Source of the DNA: Thermoflexus hugenholtzii JAD2
GTDB lineage: Bacteria > Chloroflexota > Anaerolineae > Thermoflexales > Thermoflexaceae
NCBI RefSeq assembly: GCF_900187885.1
Contig: NZ_FYEK01000027.1
Coordinates: 211,630 to 275,629 of the forward strand
Length of the DNA: 64,000 nt
Direction of reading: 5' to 3'
This document shows, in pieces, positions 52,266 to 60,708 of this stretch. Below the pieces are notes generated by a model that worked only from the letters and a program-made list of their open reading frames with translations, did not search any database and had not been told where the DNA came from. Made by a program: the position numbers and the translations under genes. Every line of letters begins with the position of its first letter. The stretch's first letter is position 1.

Positions 52266-52790
52266 TCACTTCCTCCTTTCCACCAGGAATTCGGTCACCA
52301 TCCGACCGTGGCCGACCCCGCAATATTCCAGACAGCGCACGGTATATCGTCCGGGATCGGTGAAACGAAAACGCAGGCGCTCTTCATGGCCCGGCATGGC
52401 CATCACCGTGAACAGGAGACGGTTGTGGGGATCGTAAACCCCGAAGGAGTGCAGGGTGTCCAGGCTGGACACCCGGAAGACCACCGGAGTGTCCGCAGGC
52501 ACTGAGCGGGGGACGATCCGATAGTTCCAGGTCCAGGCCACCACCTCAACGGTAGATGCTTCCTCCGCCTGAGGGCGCTCGGCCTGGGCCCAGCGCAGGC
52601 TGCTCAGGTTGAGGCCTAACCCGAGCAGCGCAAACAATCCGAGCCAGAGCCCCCGGGCAACCCATGGCCGTGGAAGATCCCCACGGGCTCCTCGCAGCGC
52701 CCGCCAGAGGAGCCCGAACGCGGCTCCCAAGAGCAACAGGGAGATCCCCAGCGCGCTGATCCACGCTCCATCGGGTCCTTCCAGCCGCAT
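52266..52790 (-). CDS. CuA-containing subunit II of the heme-copper protein
   Basis: A 174-residue protein with two N-terminal membrane helices (GISLLLLGAAFGLLWRAL; LGLFALLGLGLNL) and a periplasmic cupredoxin domain. The binuclear CuA ligands are all present: H114 (DTLHSFGV), C153, E155, C157, H161 and M164 in CLEYCGVGHGRM. It should accept electrons from a cytochrome c or cupredoxin and pass them to subunit I. Its stop is 1 nt before the subunit I start. AAAGGAGGAG lies 5 nt before ATG 52790, directly after the attenuator. A CuA site rules out a cNOR- or quinol-only scheme. Confidence 0.92.
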   Translation of the reverse strand: MRLEGPDGAWISALGISLLLLGAAFGLLWRALRGARGDLPRPWVARGLWLGLFALLGLGLNLSSLRWAQAERPQAEEASTVEVVAWTWNYRIVPRSVPADTPVVFRVSSLDTLHSFGVYDPHNRLLFTVMAMPGHEERLRFRFTDPGRYTVRCLEYCGVGHGRMVTEFLVERRK

Positions 52791-53056
52791 CGCTTCTCCT
52801 CCTTTGAATGGGAATTAAAAAACCTCCCCCGGCCGATTTCGGGCCGGGGGAGGAGCTGGGACAGAATTTCTCGGTCGCTTCTCAGGCGATATGGGGAAGG
52901 TCTGTTGGAGGCAAGAATAAACGGCTGCCCCCCGCCGGCCCGAACAGTCGACCGGGACAACACGCCGTGTCCGGCCCGCCCTGGAGGCAGCCGTTCATCA
53001 GAGACCGGAGACTCCGATCCTGCTCTGCCATCCAACGCGTCCTTTTCATCGGCTTT
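52791..53056 (-). ncRNA. Structured 5' leader of the heme-copper operon (candidate riboregulator)
   Basis: The promoter at 53063-53091 would start RNA near 53056, leaving a 266-nt leader before the ATG. It contains a short stem CAGAG/CTCTG near the 5' end, then a long arm closed by ACGGCTGCC (pairing near 52990) with GGCAGCCGT (near 52921) that encloses further helices (GGACA/TGTCC), a 65-nt linker, and an intrinsic terminator right before the ribosome binding site. I matched it to no riboswitch class known to me. No convincing leader peptide was found. Confidence 0.7.
52817..52853 (-). terminator. Attenuator terminator before subunit II
   Basis: A perfect 12-bp GC stem (52823-52834 with 52842-52853, 7-nt loop) followed on the minus strand by six T (52822-52817). 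It ends only 11 nt before the ribosome binding site of subunit II, too close for a promoter between, so it must be bypassed for the operon to be expressed. Confidence 0.88.
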
Positions 53057-53062
53057 TTCAGC

Positions 53063-53091
53063 ATCGTATGCATGGGGCCTGGATCTGTCAA
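53063..53091 (-). promoter_or_regulatory. Sigma70 promoter of the heme-copper operon leader
   Basis: On the minus strand TTGACA (53091-53086) and TACGAT (53068-53063) are 17 bp apart, in the spacer just after the gltB stop codon (53122). Confidence 0.82.
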
Positions 53092-53121
53092 ATTCCGAGG
53101 TCCAATTTTCGATGATTCAAT

Positions 53122-56100
53122 TCAGCGAAATGAGAAGCCCATAGGCTCCGGGAGCCGGACGGAGAAGCCCTGCAGATCGAGGGGCGTGGGGATGGCGAGC
53201 TCCGCCGCGGGCAGCGCGTCCGGCGGAGGGAGGAAAATCCGGGCCAGGCCCCGAGGCTGCACCCGCCGGAAGCGGGCCAGGGGCTCCGGCCAGCGGGCGA
53301 GCAGCTCCTGTGCCCGCGGGCTCCCGGTGAGCCGGGCATGCCGCTCCAGGATCGCCTGCAGGAACGCGATCTCCTGTGGATCCTCCACCGGCTCGATGCG
53401 GACGAGCTGGGGGTTGTAGCGCCGCTCCAGTTCCTCCCGCTCGTCCAGGACATAGGCCACGCCTCCGGTCATCCCCGCCCCAAAGTTGTCCCCCACCGGA
53501 CCCAGGATCACGGCGCCGCCGCCGGTCATATACTCACAGCCGTGATCCCCCACGCCTTCCACGACGGCCCACGCCCCGCTGTTGCGCACCGCGAAGCGAT
53601 CGCCGGCCCGCCCGGCGACGAAGAGCCACCCGCCGGTAGCCCCATACAGGGCGGCGTTGCCGATCAGCACCGGGTTCGGATCCCGCAGATCGTGGGGCGG
53701 GCGGATGATGAGCTCCCCACCCCCCAGCCCTTTGCCTACGCCGTCGTTGGCGGCCCCGATCAGGATCAGCCGCATGCCCCGATGGGCGAAGGCCCCGAAG
53801 CTCTGGCCAGCTTCCCCGATGAACAACAAGGTGACGGTGCCTTCCGGCAGCCCGGCCTCCCGATACCGCCGGGCGATCTCCCCGGCCAGCCGCGCCCCCA
53901 CCGCGCGATCCACGTTGCGGATCCGGTAAATCCCCCGCACCGGCCGGCCCTCCATCCGCGCGTGGACCGCGTCGCGCACGATCTGATCGTTGAGGGCGAA
54001 AGACCAGACCCGGGGGGCGGCGGGAACGGCCGGGGGCGGCGTCGCCGGGCGGAGCACCGCCTCCCAGTCCACCGAATCATCCACCGCCTTCAGCAGATCC
54101 GTCCGTCCGATCACTTCCCCCAGGCGGGTGTAGCCCATGGAGGCCAGGATCTCCCGCACCTCATGCGCCACCATCCGGAAGTAGACCATCACGTGCTCCG
54201 GGCGCCCGGCGAACTTCGCCCGGCGCTCCGGATCCTGGGTGGCCACCCCGGTCGGACAGGTGTTCTGATGGCAGACCCGGGCCATCACGCATCCCAGGGC
54301 GATGAGGGGAACGGTGCCGAAGGAGAACTCATCCGCCCCCAGGAGGGCGGCGATCACCACATCCCGTCCGGTGCGCAGGCCCCCGTCCACGCGCAGCCGC
54401 ACGCGGTCCCGGAGCCCGCAGGCCACCAGCATCCGGTGGGCCTCCGCCAGCCCGACCTCCCACGGTATCCCCGCGTTCTTGATCGAGGACCAGGGCGAGG
54501 CCCCGGTCCCGCCGGCGTGGCCGCTGATCAGGATGATGTCCGCCCCGGCCTTGGCCACGCCGGCCGCGATCACCCCCACTCCGATGGTGGAGACCAGCTT
54601 CACGGAGACCTGAGCCCGCGGGTGGATGGCCTTGAGGTCGTAGATCAGCTGGGCCAGATCCTCAATGCTGTAGATGTCGTGATGTGGAGGCGGCGAGATC
54701 AGGTCGATGCCGGGCTGGGCGAAGCGCAGCCGGGCGATCTCGGCCGTCACCTTGGTGGCCGGCAGGTGCCCGCCCTCACCGGGCTTGGAGCCCTGGGCCA
54801 TCTTGATCTGGAGCTCCTCGGCGGAGATCAGGTAATACGGCGTGACGCCGAAGCGGGCGGAGGCCACCTGCTTGGCCCGGCTGTTCCGCTCGGTCTCGTA
54901 GCGGTCGGGATCCTCGCCGCCCTCCCCGCTGTTGGAGCGCAGCCCCAGGCGGTTCATGGCGATGGCCAGGGCCTCGTGGGCCTCTGGGGAGAGGGCGCCG
55001 TGGGACATCGCCGCCGTGGAGAAGCGGCGGAGGATCGCCTCCTCCGGCTCCACCCGGTCCAGCGGGATCGGCGGGCGGTCGCTCTCCCAGCGCAGCCGAT
55101 CCCGCAGATCCACCGACTCCCGATGGACATGGGCGGCGAAGGCTCGGTAGCGGCGATAGGCCTCGGGGAAACCTTCCCCCAGGGCCTCAGGGGTCCGAAC
55201 GGCCTCCTGGAGCGCTCGAATGGCCTCCGGGTTCAGGGCGTGGAACTCCCCGCGCGTCCGGTGTTTGTAGAACCCCGGGGAGGGGAGCTCCGGGCGTTCC
55301 GAGGCGAAGGCCGCCCGATGCCAGATCGCCACACGCCGGGCGATCTCCTCCAGGCCGACCGGGCCGAAGACCGCGGGGGTGCCGGCGAAGGCCCATTCCA
55401 CCAGCTCCCGTTGCAGGCCGATGATCTCGAAGATCTGGGCCCCTGTGTAGGCGTCCAGGGTGGAGATCCCCATGCGGGCCATCACTTTGAGCAGGCCCTT
55501 CTCGACCGCCTGGATGTAACGCCGGATCGCCTCCTCCGGGCTTCCGGCGCGCCCGCCTTCGCCTTCGCGCATCGCCAGGGCGGCGACGGTCTCGAGGGCC
55601 AGATAGGGGCAGATCGCCGAGGCGCCATACCCGATCAAGCAGGCGAAATGGTGGACCTCCCGGGGCTCCCCGGAGACCACGATCAGGCTCGCCTGGGTCC
55701 GCTGGCCGGTCCGGATCAGGTGGTGGTGCACCGCGCCGACGGCCAGCAGGGCTGGGATGGGGGCGTGGGCTGTGTCGACCGTTTCATCGCTGAGGATCAG
55801 CAGGGCGCATCCCTCCCGAACGGCCTGCTCGGCGGCCCGACACAGCTCCGCCAGGGCCTGTCGCAATCCATCCGGCCCGGCCGCCATCGGCCACACCATG
55901 GGGAGCGTGGCGGAGCGGAAGCGGGGATCCGGCAAGGCCCGCAGGGCGGCGACCTGGGCCGGGGTGAGGATCGGCCCCGGGAGCTCGATGAGGCGAGCGG
56001 CCTCCTCATCCGGGTTCAGCAGGTTGCCACGGGCGCCCAGCAGCACGGTCAGGGACATCACCCGGGTCTCCCGCAGGGGATCGATGGGCGGGTTCGTCAC

Positions 56101-57627
56101 CTGGGCGAAGCGCTGCTTAAAAAAGTTGTAAAGGGGGCGGGGCCACCCGGAGAGCATCGCCAGCGGCGTGTCATCGCCCATGGAGCCGATGGGCTCTTGG
56201 CCGGTCCAGGCCATCGGGCGGAGCAGGAGGGCCAGCTCCTCCGCCGTGTAGCCGAACGCGATCTGCCGCCGGAGGAGCGCCTCCGGTTCGGAGGGCGGGA
56301 TATGGGCGGGCGCCTCCGGAAGACGCACCCGATGGCGGCGCACCCACTCCGCGTAGGGACGCTGGGCGCTGAGCTCGGCCCGCAGGGCGGTGGGATCCTG
56401 CACCCGGCCGGTGCGGAGATCCACTGCCAGCATCTGGCCCGGCCCCAGGCGGTCCAGCCGCAGGATCCGTTCGGGGGGGATCTCCAGGGCCCCGATCTCG
56501 GAGCCGCAGTAGAGCAGGCCGTCCACCGTTCGCAGCACCCGCAACGGGCGCAGGCCGTTGCGGTCCAGCAGCGCGCCCACCACGCGCCCATCGGTGAACA
56601 GCACCGCGGCCGGGCCATCCCACGGCTCGATCAGGCCCTGATGGTAAGCGTAGAAGCCCCATGCTGCCTCATCCAGCTCGGGGGATTTCTCCCAGGCCTC
56701 CGGGATCAGCATGCGCAGGGCGTGGCGGATGTCGTAGCCGGAGTGGACCAGGAACTCCACCACGTTGTCCAGCATGGCGGAGTCCGAGCCCTCGGGGTCG
56801 ATGATCGGCCGCAGGTCCTCGATGGAGTCTCCCCAGAGCGGGGAAGCCAGCCTGGCCTCCCGGGCGCGCATCCCATGGATGTTCCCCTGGAGGGTGTTGA
56901 TCTCCCCGTTGTGGCAGAGGGTGCGGAAGGGCTGAGCCCGGGTCCAGGCGGGCAGGGTATTGGTGCTGAAACGCTGGTGGAAGATCACGAAGTCCGTCTC
57001 GAAGGCCGGGTCCTCCAGATCCGGATAGAAACGCGGCAGATCTCGGGAGAGGACCAGGGCTTTATAAACGATGGTTCGGGAGGAGGCGGAGGCAACATAG
57101 AGGGAGAGCCCTTCGGCGGCCGCCTCCCGCTCGCTCCGGCGGCGGGCCCGATACAGCCGGCGGTCAATTCCCTCCGGGTTGTCGCTTCGCTCATCCGCCA
57201 GCAGGGCCTGAACGATGGCCGGGCATGTGGCCCGGGCCCGGGGGCCGAGGACCTCCGTCCGGATCGGCACGGGGCGCCAGGCCAGGAGAGCGAATCCCTG
57301 CTCCCCGAAGGAAGCCTTCAAGAGGGCGCGGGCCTTTTCCTGAGCGGAGGGATCCGGAGGCAGGAACAGCATGGCGGCAGCCAAACGTTCAGGAGCGACG
57401 CCCAGGCCCTGGGCCTCCAGGAAACGCAGGAGCAACCGGCGGGGGAGGGCGGTCAGCACCCCCGCCCCATCGCCGGTCCGCCCATCATCTGCGGTGGCCC
57501 CGCGATGGGCCATGCGGTCCAGGGCCTGAAGGGCCATCCAGAGCAATTCGTGATCCGCTGGGCCTCCGGGACGGGCGAGCAGCCCGATCCCGCATGCGTC
57601 GCGCTCCCGTCGGTGGATTCCCTCCAT
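53122..57627 (-). CDS. gltB: Glutamate synthase, large subunit
   Basis: A 1501-residue GOGAT. The class II amidotransferase domain begins near the N-terminus with the catalytic Cys in RRERDACGIGLLA and contains HQRFSTNTLPAW and CHNGEINTLQGN. The central domain follows; the FMN domain has RFSTAAMSHGALSPEAHEA and SNSGEGGEDPDRY; the [3Fe-4S] Cys are in VCHQNTCPTGVATQ (about 1115); the C-terminal beta-helix is rich in Gly (GATGGWLFVAGRAGDRFAVRNSG). It makes two glutamates from glutamine and 2-oxoglutarate. No gltD is adjacent in the window. AGGAGGAA precedes the ATG. Full-length for the family. Confidence 0.97.
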   Translation of the reverse strand: MEGIHRRERDACGIGLLARPGGPADHELLWMALQALDRMAHRGATADDGRTGDGAGVLTALPRRLLLRFLEAQGLGVAPERLAAAMLFLPPDPSAQEKARALLKASFGEQGFALLAWRPVPIRTEVLGPRARATCPAIVQALLADERSDNPEGIDRRLYRARRRSEREAAAEGLSLYVASASSRTIVYKALVLSRDLPRFYPDLEDPAFETDFVIFHQRFSTNTLPAWTRAQPFRTLCHNGEINTLQGNIHGMRAREARLASPLWGDSIEDLRPIIDPEGSDSAMLDNVVEFLVHSGYDIRHALRMLIPEAWEKSPELDEAAWGFYAYHQGLIEPWDGPAAVLFTDGRVVGALLDRNGLRPLRVLRTVDGLLYCGSEIGALEIPPERILRLDRLGPGQMLAVDLRTGRVQDPTALRAELSAQRPYAEWVRRHRVRLPEAPAHIPPSEPEALLRRQIAFGYTAEELALLLRPMAWTGQEPIGSMGDDTPLAMLSGWPRPLYNFFKQRFAQVTNPPIDPLRETRVMSLTVLLGARGNLLNPDEEAARLIELPGPILTPAQVAALRALPDPRFRSATLPMVWPMAAGPDGLRQALAELCRAAEQAVREGCALLILSDETVDTAHAPIPALLAVGAVHHHLIRTGQRTQASLIVVSGEPREVHHFACLIGYGASAICPYLALETVAALAMREGEGGRAGSPEEAIRRYIQAVEKGLLKVMARMGISTLDAYTGAQIFEIIGLQRELVEWAFAGTPAVFGPVGLEEIARRVAIWHRAAFASERPELPSPGFYKHRTRGEFHALNPEAIRALQEAVRTPEALGEGFPEAYRRYRAFAAHVHRESVDLRDRLRWESDRPPIPLDRVEPEEAILRRFSTAAMSHGALSPEAHEALAIAMNRLGLRSNSGEGGEDPDRYETERNSRAKQVASARFGVTPYYLISAEELQIKMAQGSKPGEGGHLPATKVTAEIARLRFAQPGIDLISPPPHHDIYSIEDLAQLIYDLKAIHPRAQVSVKLVSTIGVGVIAAGVAKAGADIILISGHAGGTGASPWSSIKNAGIPWEVGLAEAHRMLVACGLRDRVRLRVDGGLRTGRDVVIAALLGADEFSFGTVPLIALGCVMARVCHQNTCPTGVATQDPERRAKFAGRPEHVMVYFRMVAHEVREILASMGYTRLGEVIGRTDLLKAVDDSVDWEAVLRPATPPPAVPAAPRVWSFALNDQIVRDAVHARMEGRPVRGIYRIRNVDRAVGARLAGEIARRYREAGLPEGTVTLLFIGEAGQSFGAFAHRGMRLILIGAANDGVGKGLGGGELIIRPPHDLRDPNPVLIGNAALYGATGGWLFVAGRAGDRFAVRNSGAWAVVEGVGDHGCEYMTGGGAVILGPVGDNFGAGMTGGVAYVLDEREELERRYNPQLVRIEPVEDPQEIAFLQAILERHARLTGSPRAQELLARWPEPLARFRRVQPRGLARIFLPPPDALPAAELAIPTPLDLQGFSVRLPEPMGFSFR

Positions 57628-57720
57628 CGGATTCCTCCTGGCTGCGCCCCTATGGCGTTCCCGCGAGGGATCCTTCCGCGTCCGGGTGGCCCCCGGGGTT
57701 AACGAACATTTTCACAAGGG

Positions 57721-58505
57721 GTGGGGGGAGTTGTCATCCCCCGTTTGGGCCATTTTGGTCCCCCTGAACTGGCCATTCGCCTCCAGGCCCGGCGCGCGGA
57801 GCTCGAGGAGGCGCGCCCGCTGCTGTTGCGCAGCATCGTCCATGAGTTCGGCCGGCTGATCGGCGCCCTGCAAGCGGCGCTGCACGCCCTTCAGGCCGGC
57901 GCGGCCGAGGACCCTCGCTTGCGGGGGGAGCTGCTCCAGGGGATGTCCCAGGTCGCCGGGGATCTGACCCGGTTGCTGGACGATCTGGCGCAGACCTATC
58001 GGCAGACACGGGAGCCGCTTTCTCTTCGCGCCCAGCCGCTGGATCCGGGGAGCTGGCTGCGGGCGCGGATCCCCCTCTGGGCCGGGATGGCCCGGGAGCA
58101 GGGATTGCGCTGGGAGGATGCGGTTCCGTCCGAACTCCCCTCGATCGTGGCGGATCCCGACCGGCTGGCCCAGGCGCTGGACAACTTGGTGGACAACGCC
58201 GTGAAGTTCACGCCGCCTGGGGATGCGTGCGGATGGAGGCCGGGAGTGGGGATGGGAGGGTATGGATCCGGGTTCAGGACACCGGGCCGGGGATCCCGCC
58301 GGAGGAACTGCCCCGGCTGTTCGAGCCCTTTTATCGGGGGCGTCAGGGAGGGCGGCCCGGCTTGGGGCTGGGCCTGTTCCTGGCCCGGACCATCGTGGAA
58401 GCCCATGGAGGGCATCTGGAGATAACCAGTGAGCCGGGGGCGGGGAGCGCTTTCACCCTGATCCTGCCGGCAGCCCATCCGGATCGAAGGGGGAGCGCAT
58501 GCTGA
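57721..58505 (+). pseudogene. Frameshifted histidine kinase
   Basis: The frame from GTG 57721 encodes a dimerisation helix with H-box IVHEFGRLIGALQAAL and the N-box of the ATPase domain (LAQALDNLVDNAVKFTPPG). At the run GGGG near 58220 the frame is lost; the rest of the ATPase domain (VWIRVQDTGPGIPPEELPRL; GLGLGLFLARTIVEAHGGHL) continues one base back (-1) and ends at 58505. One extra G would restore a 260-residue kinase core. It is either a one-base deletion, an assembly error or a programmed -1 shift. No sensor domain or partner regulator is adjacent. Confidence 0.8.
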
Positions 58506-58583
58506 GCCTGGGGATTCCTGCAGCTCCATCCGCGTGATCCCGACCAGCGGGACCATCTCTCGCATCCCGCCGTCCGATCAAGA

Positions 58584-58706
58584 TAGGACTTACGCAGTTG
58601 GCGGAAAGGGACCCCCACATATGGTGGGCAATCGGCCAGAATATTATATGGCAGTGGGATGTTCCCAATCGGGCCTCAACTGCGTAACTCCTATGCGTAA
58701 CTCCTA
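58584..58706. repeat. MITE-like element with terminal inverted repeats
   Basis: TAGGACTTACGCAGTTG at 58584-58600 and the inverted copy CAACTGCGTAACTCCTA at 58677-58693 match at 16 of 17 positions. The 110-bp interior has no gene and is less GC-rich than its surroundings. The right end is followed by a second, tandem copy of its terminal TGCGTAACTCCTA (58694-58706). Ends like this, bordered by TA, are common for small insertion elements; no transposase is present. Confidence 0.75.
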
Positions 58707-58712
58707 CAAGAT

Positions 58713-59216
58713 TTATTCCGGTCTCAACCCGATCACCCAGATTGGGCATGGGAGGACACTTCGATAGATTTCCAGATCCCGTCGAACCTTACTCAAACGA
58801 GGGAGATTCGTCCCCTTTACACTATCATCATACACGATTTCTACTGCAACATCAATAACCTCAAGATTATAGGCAAGCAAAAATTTCAAAAAATCGTTGT
58901 AACAATCAGAAGGATCTGAAAGTTGTATTTCTATCGCAACCTTGTCCTTTTTAAGATCAAACTTTAGGCGCTTATGTTGAGGAGTAACGGGTTGCTGGCG
59001 TTGCCAGCCTTTCCGAGCGAGCAACTCTTCCAAAATTTGTGCGGGAGTTGGACGTGTTCCTCTTCCCAATTTTGTCTTACCTAAGAATAGCATATGTTGT
59101 AGCTGTTTGATTGAATCTTCTATCTCATCCATAAATCCAGGAAAGTGTTGTTTCAGTATAGTTTTTGCGAATTTAAAATCGTAGTCTGAATATCCCATTT
59201 TTCCTACCTTAGGCAT
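58713..59216 (-). CDS. BglII/BstYI-type restriction endonuclease, orphan
   Basis: A 167-residue protein whose core matches the BglII/BstYI fold: KRLKFDLKKDKVAIEIQLSD has Asp87, Glu96 and Gln98 spaced exactly as the catalytic D-x8-E-x-Q of BglII (D84, E93, Q95), followed by FLLAYNLEVIDVAVEIV and a C-terminal PIWVIGL strand. It is shorter than BglII (223) or BstYI (203). Codon use is AT-rich (roughly 40% G+C by eye), unlike every neighbour, so it was recently acquired. No modification methylase is in the window. ATG 59216 is used; ATG 59198 is an alternative. Recognition site and activity are unknown. Confidence 0.82.
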   Translation of the reverse strand: MPKVGKMGYSDYDFKFAKTILKQHFPGFMDEIEDSIKQLQHMLFLGKTKLGRGTRPTPAQILEELLARKGWQRQQPVTPQHKRLKFDLKKDKVAIEIQLSDPSDCYNDFLKFLLAYNLEVIDVAVEIVYDDSVKGTNLPRLSKVRRDLEIYRSVLPCPIWVIGLRPE

Positions 59217-59451
59217 AAGAGTTTAGGCTGTTATTTCAGGATACCAGCACTTAAAGACCAGTGGCTCCCGCATCGGCTCCTCCGCTCCTCCGCGTCTCTG
59301 GCCCTGCTTCAAATTATAGCCGGTCGGATCCGGAAAAGCAGCCCACGTCTTTAAGGTCTTCTTAAGCTTGGCTTGAGCTGCTCTTCAGGCAGCGGGCCTG
59401 CCTGCGGGGTAAGTTCTTTTCAGGAAATCCGGCTGAAAGGAGGAGAGGCCC

Positions 59452-59820
59452 ATGGCGCATTATGGGATCCGACGGTTCGGCTTTGCCGCGGTCATGCTGG
59501 CTCTGGCGGCTTGTGCCCCGGCCACGCCCACATTGGCTCCGACTGCAACGCCTGCGCCTGCGGCGACACCAGCTCCCTCACCGACCCCCCAGCCGGCTAT
59601 GGTGAAGGTGGGTGAGAGTAAGGAGCTGGGGCAGTTCCTGACGGATGGGGAGGGGCGCACCCTCTATGTGTTCTTGAAGGATCCGGAGAATGCGAGCGTG
59701 TATGAGGGGGAGTGTGCGCAGAAGTGGCCGCCTTTGCTGACCACTCAAAAAGCACACTCATTAAGAGGGGTGGTGGCGAGCCCACCACCCCCTGCTTCTT
59801 GTGTGGCGGGCGATCTCTGA
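59452..59820 (+). CDS. Truncated COG4315-type lipoprotein
   Basis: A 122-residue secreted lipoprotein (lipobox ALAAC) with a Pro/Thr/Ala linker and one COG4315 unit (LGQFLTDGEGRTLYVFLKD; CAQKWPPLLT). Family members normally continue for another 60-70 residues with a second aromatic-rich repeat; here the homology stops after WPPLLT and the last 25 residues are unrelated, running through a hairpin. It is probably a truncated remnant joined to foreign sequence. AAAGGAGGAGAGG precedes the ATG. Confidence 0.75.
   Translation: MAHYGIRRFGFAAVMLALAACAPATPTLAPTATPAPAATPAPSPTPQPAMVKVGESKELGQFLTDGEGRTLYVFLKDPENASVYEGECAQKWPPLLTTQKAHSLRGVVASPPPPASCVAGDL
59767..59791. terminator. Hairpin inside the truncated lipoprotein frame
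   Basis: GGGGTGGTGG and CCACCACCCC form a perfect 10-bp stem (loop CGAGC). It lies inside the aberrant 3' end of the lipoprotein gene and looks like a terminator brought in from another locus; the following T-run is weak. Confidence 0.4.
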
Positions 59821-60034
59821 ACCCCGATGAAAAGGAGCTCCTGCCGAAAGATCCCAACCCGGGGGTCTGGTGACTGGCAGATGGGATCCTCCTGAGAGGT
59901 CCCTCGTCGCTCCCTGGGTGGATCCCTCGGGGAAGGCGCCCGGCGGCTTGAGTTTTTGACGCTTTCCCGCCTTGTGCATACACTCAATGCGTCCACGGGA
60001 TGGGCTCCATCCATTCGCGTCGGAGGAGTTTGCT

Positions 60035-60238
60035 ATGGCCGACCATGAGACCACGTGGGGAGATCATCCGCGGACGACGGTGCGTCTCCGGCCCGGCGAG
60101 CGGGTCACCCTGTGCCGGTGCTTTCAGTCGAAGAACTTCCCGTTCTGCGATGGGTCCCATCGGGAGGTCGCGGGACGGGGCCCGGTGACGGTAGTCGTGC
60201 TGCAGGAAGAGCCCTCCGAGTCGAGGGGCGTCATCTGA
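60035..60238 (+). CDS. CDGSH iron-sulfur domain protein
   Basis: A 67-residue protein with the CDGSH [2Fe-2S] signature: LCRCFQSKNFPFCDGSHREV gives the three Cys and one His ligands. Such small proteins transfer clusters or electrons. ATG 60035 is preceded by GGAGGAG. It lies 61 nt upstream of thioredoxin and is probably cotranscribed, suggesting a redox link. Confidence 0.9.
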   Translation: MADHETTWGDHPRTTVRLRPGERVTLCRCFQSKNFPFCDGSHREVAGRGPVTVVVLQEEPSESRGVI

Positions 60239-60299
60239 GGCGCGGCGCAGGCCCGCAGGCCTGCGCATCCGAGAAAACCCCAAGGGAGGGGAACGACCG

Positions 60300-60644
60300 A
60301 TGGGTGAGCATGAGGTGACCATCACGGCACAGAATTTCGAGCAGGAAGTCCTGAAGTCCGACAAGCCGGTGCTGGTGGATTTCTGGGCGGAGTGGTGCGG
60401 GCCGTGCAAGGCCCTGGAACCCATCGTGGCCCAGATCGCTCGGGAATACGTTCAGGTCCTGAAGGTGGGCAAGTTAAATGTGGACGATTACCCCGAGCTG
60501 GCCATGCGCTATGGGGTGATGGGGATCCCCACCCTCATCCTGTTCAAGGACGGGCGGGAGGTGGCGCGGATCGTCGGCTACCAGCCCCGGGAGCGCCTGC
60601 TCCGGCAGATCCTCCCGCATCTCCAGCCAGCCCCACAACGGTAA
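60300..60644 (+). CDS. trxA: Thioredoxin
   Basis: A 114-residue protein with the active site WAEWCGPCKALEPI, the cis-Pro loop GVMGIPTLILFKDG and a standard thioredoxin fold length. It reduces protein disulfides with thioredoxin reductase (not in the window). GGGAGGGGA lies upstream. Followed by a terminator. Confidence 0.96.
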   Translation: MGEHEVTITAQNFEQEVLKSDKPVLVDFWAEWCGPCKALEPIVAQIAREYVQVLKVGKLNVDDYPELAMRYGVMGIPTLILFKDGREVARIVGYQPRERLLRQILPHLQPAPQR

Positions 60645-60658
60645 GCGGAGCCGGACCA

Positions 60659-60697
60659 GGGGTCGGGGGGAGCCGGAGATCCCCGACCCCCGGTTTT
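60659..60697 (+). terminator. Terminator of trxA
   Basis: GGGGTCGGGG (60659-60668) pairs with CCCCGACCCC (60681-60690), followed by CGGTTTTC. It separates trxA from the convergent permease gene. Confidence 0.85.
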
Positions 60698-60708
60698 CTT
60701 CACCTCAT

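Noticed and set aside
50717-52790. Ordinary ba3 cytochrome c oxidase
   Set aside because: The essential active-site Tyr is Glu and one heme-ligand His is Met, so a normal O2-reducing function cannot be assumed.
52921-53000. Hammerhead ribozyme in the heme-copper leader (CTGATGA followed by a stem)
   Set aside because: After the stem the required GAAA is not found (the sequence reads TTATTC), so the core is incomplete.
52882-53091. Leader peptide of 69 codons in the same leader
   Set aside because: Its ATG overlaps the -10 element and it has no ribosome binding site; the internal ATGs also lack one.
53338-57702. A 1454-codon plus-strand open frame opposite gltB
   Set aside because: Shadow of gltB, whose catalytic motifs are all on the minus strand.
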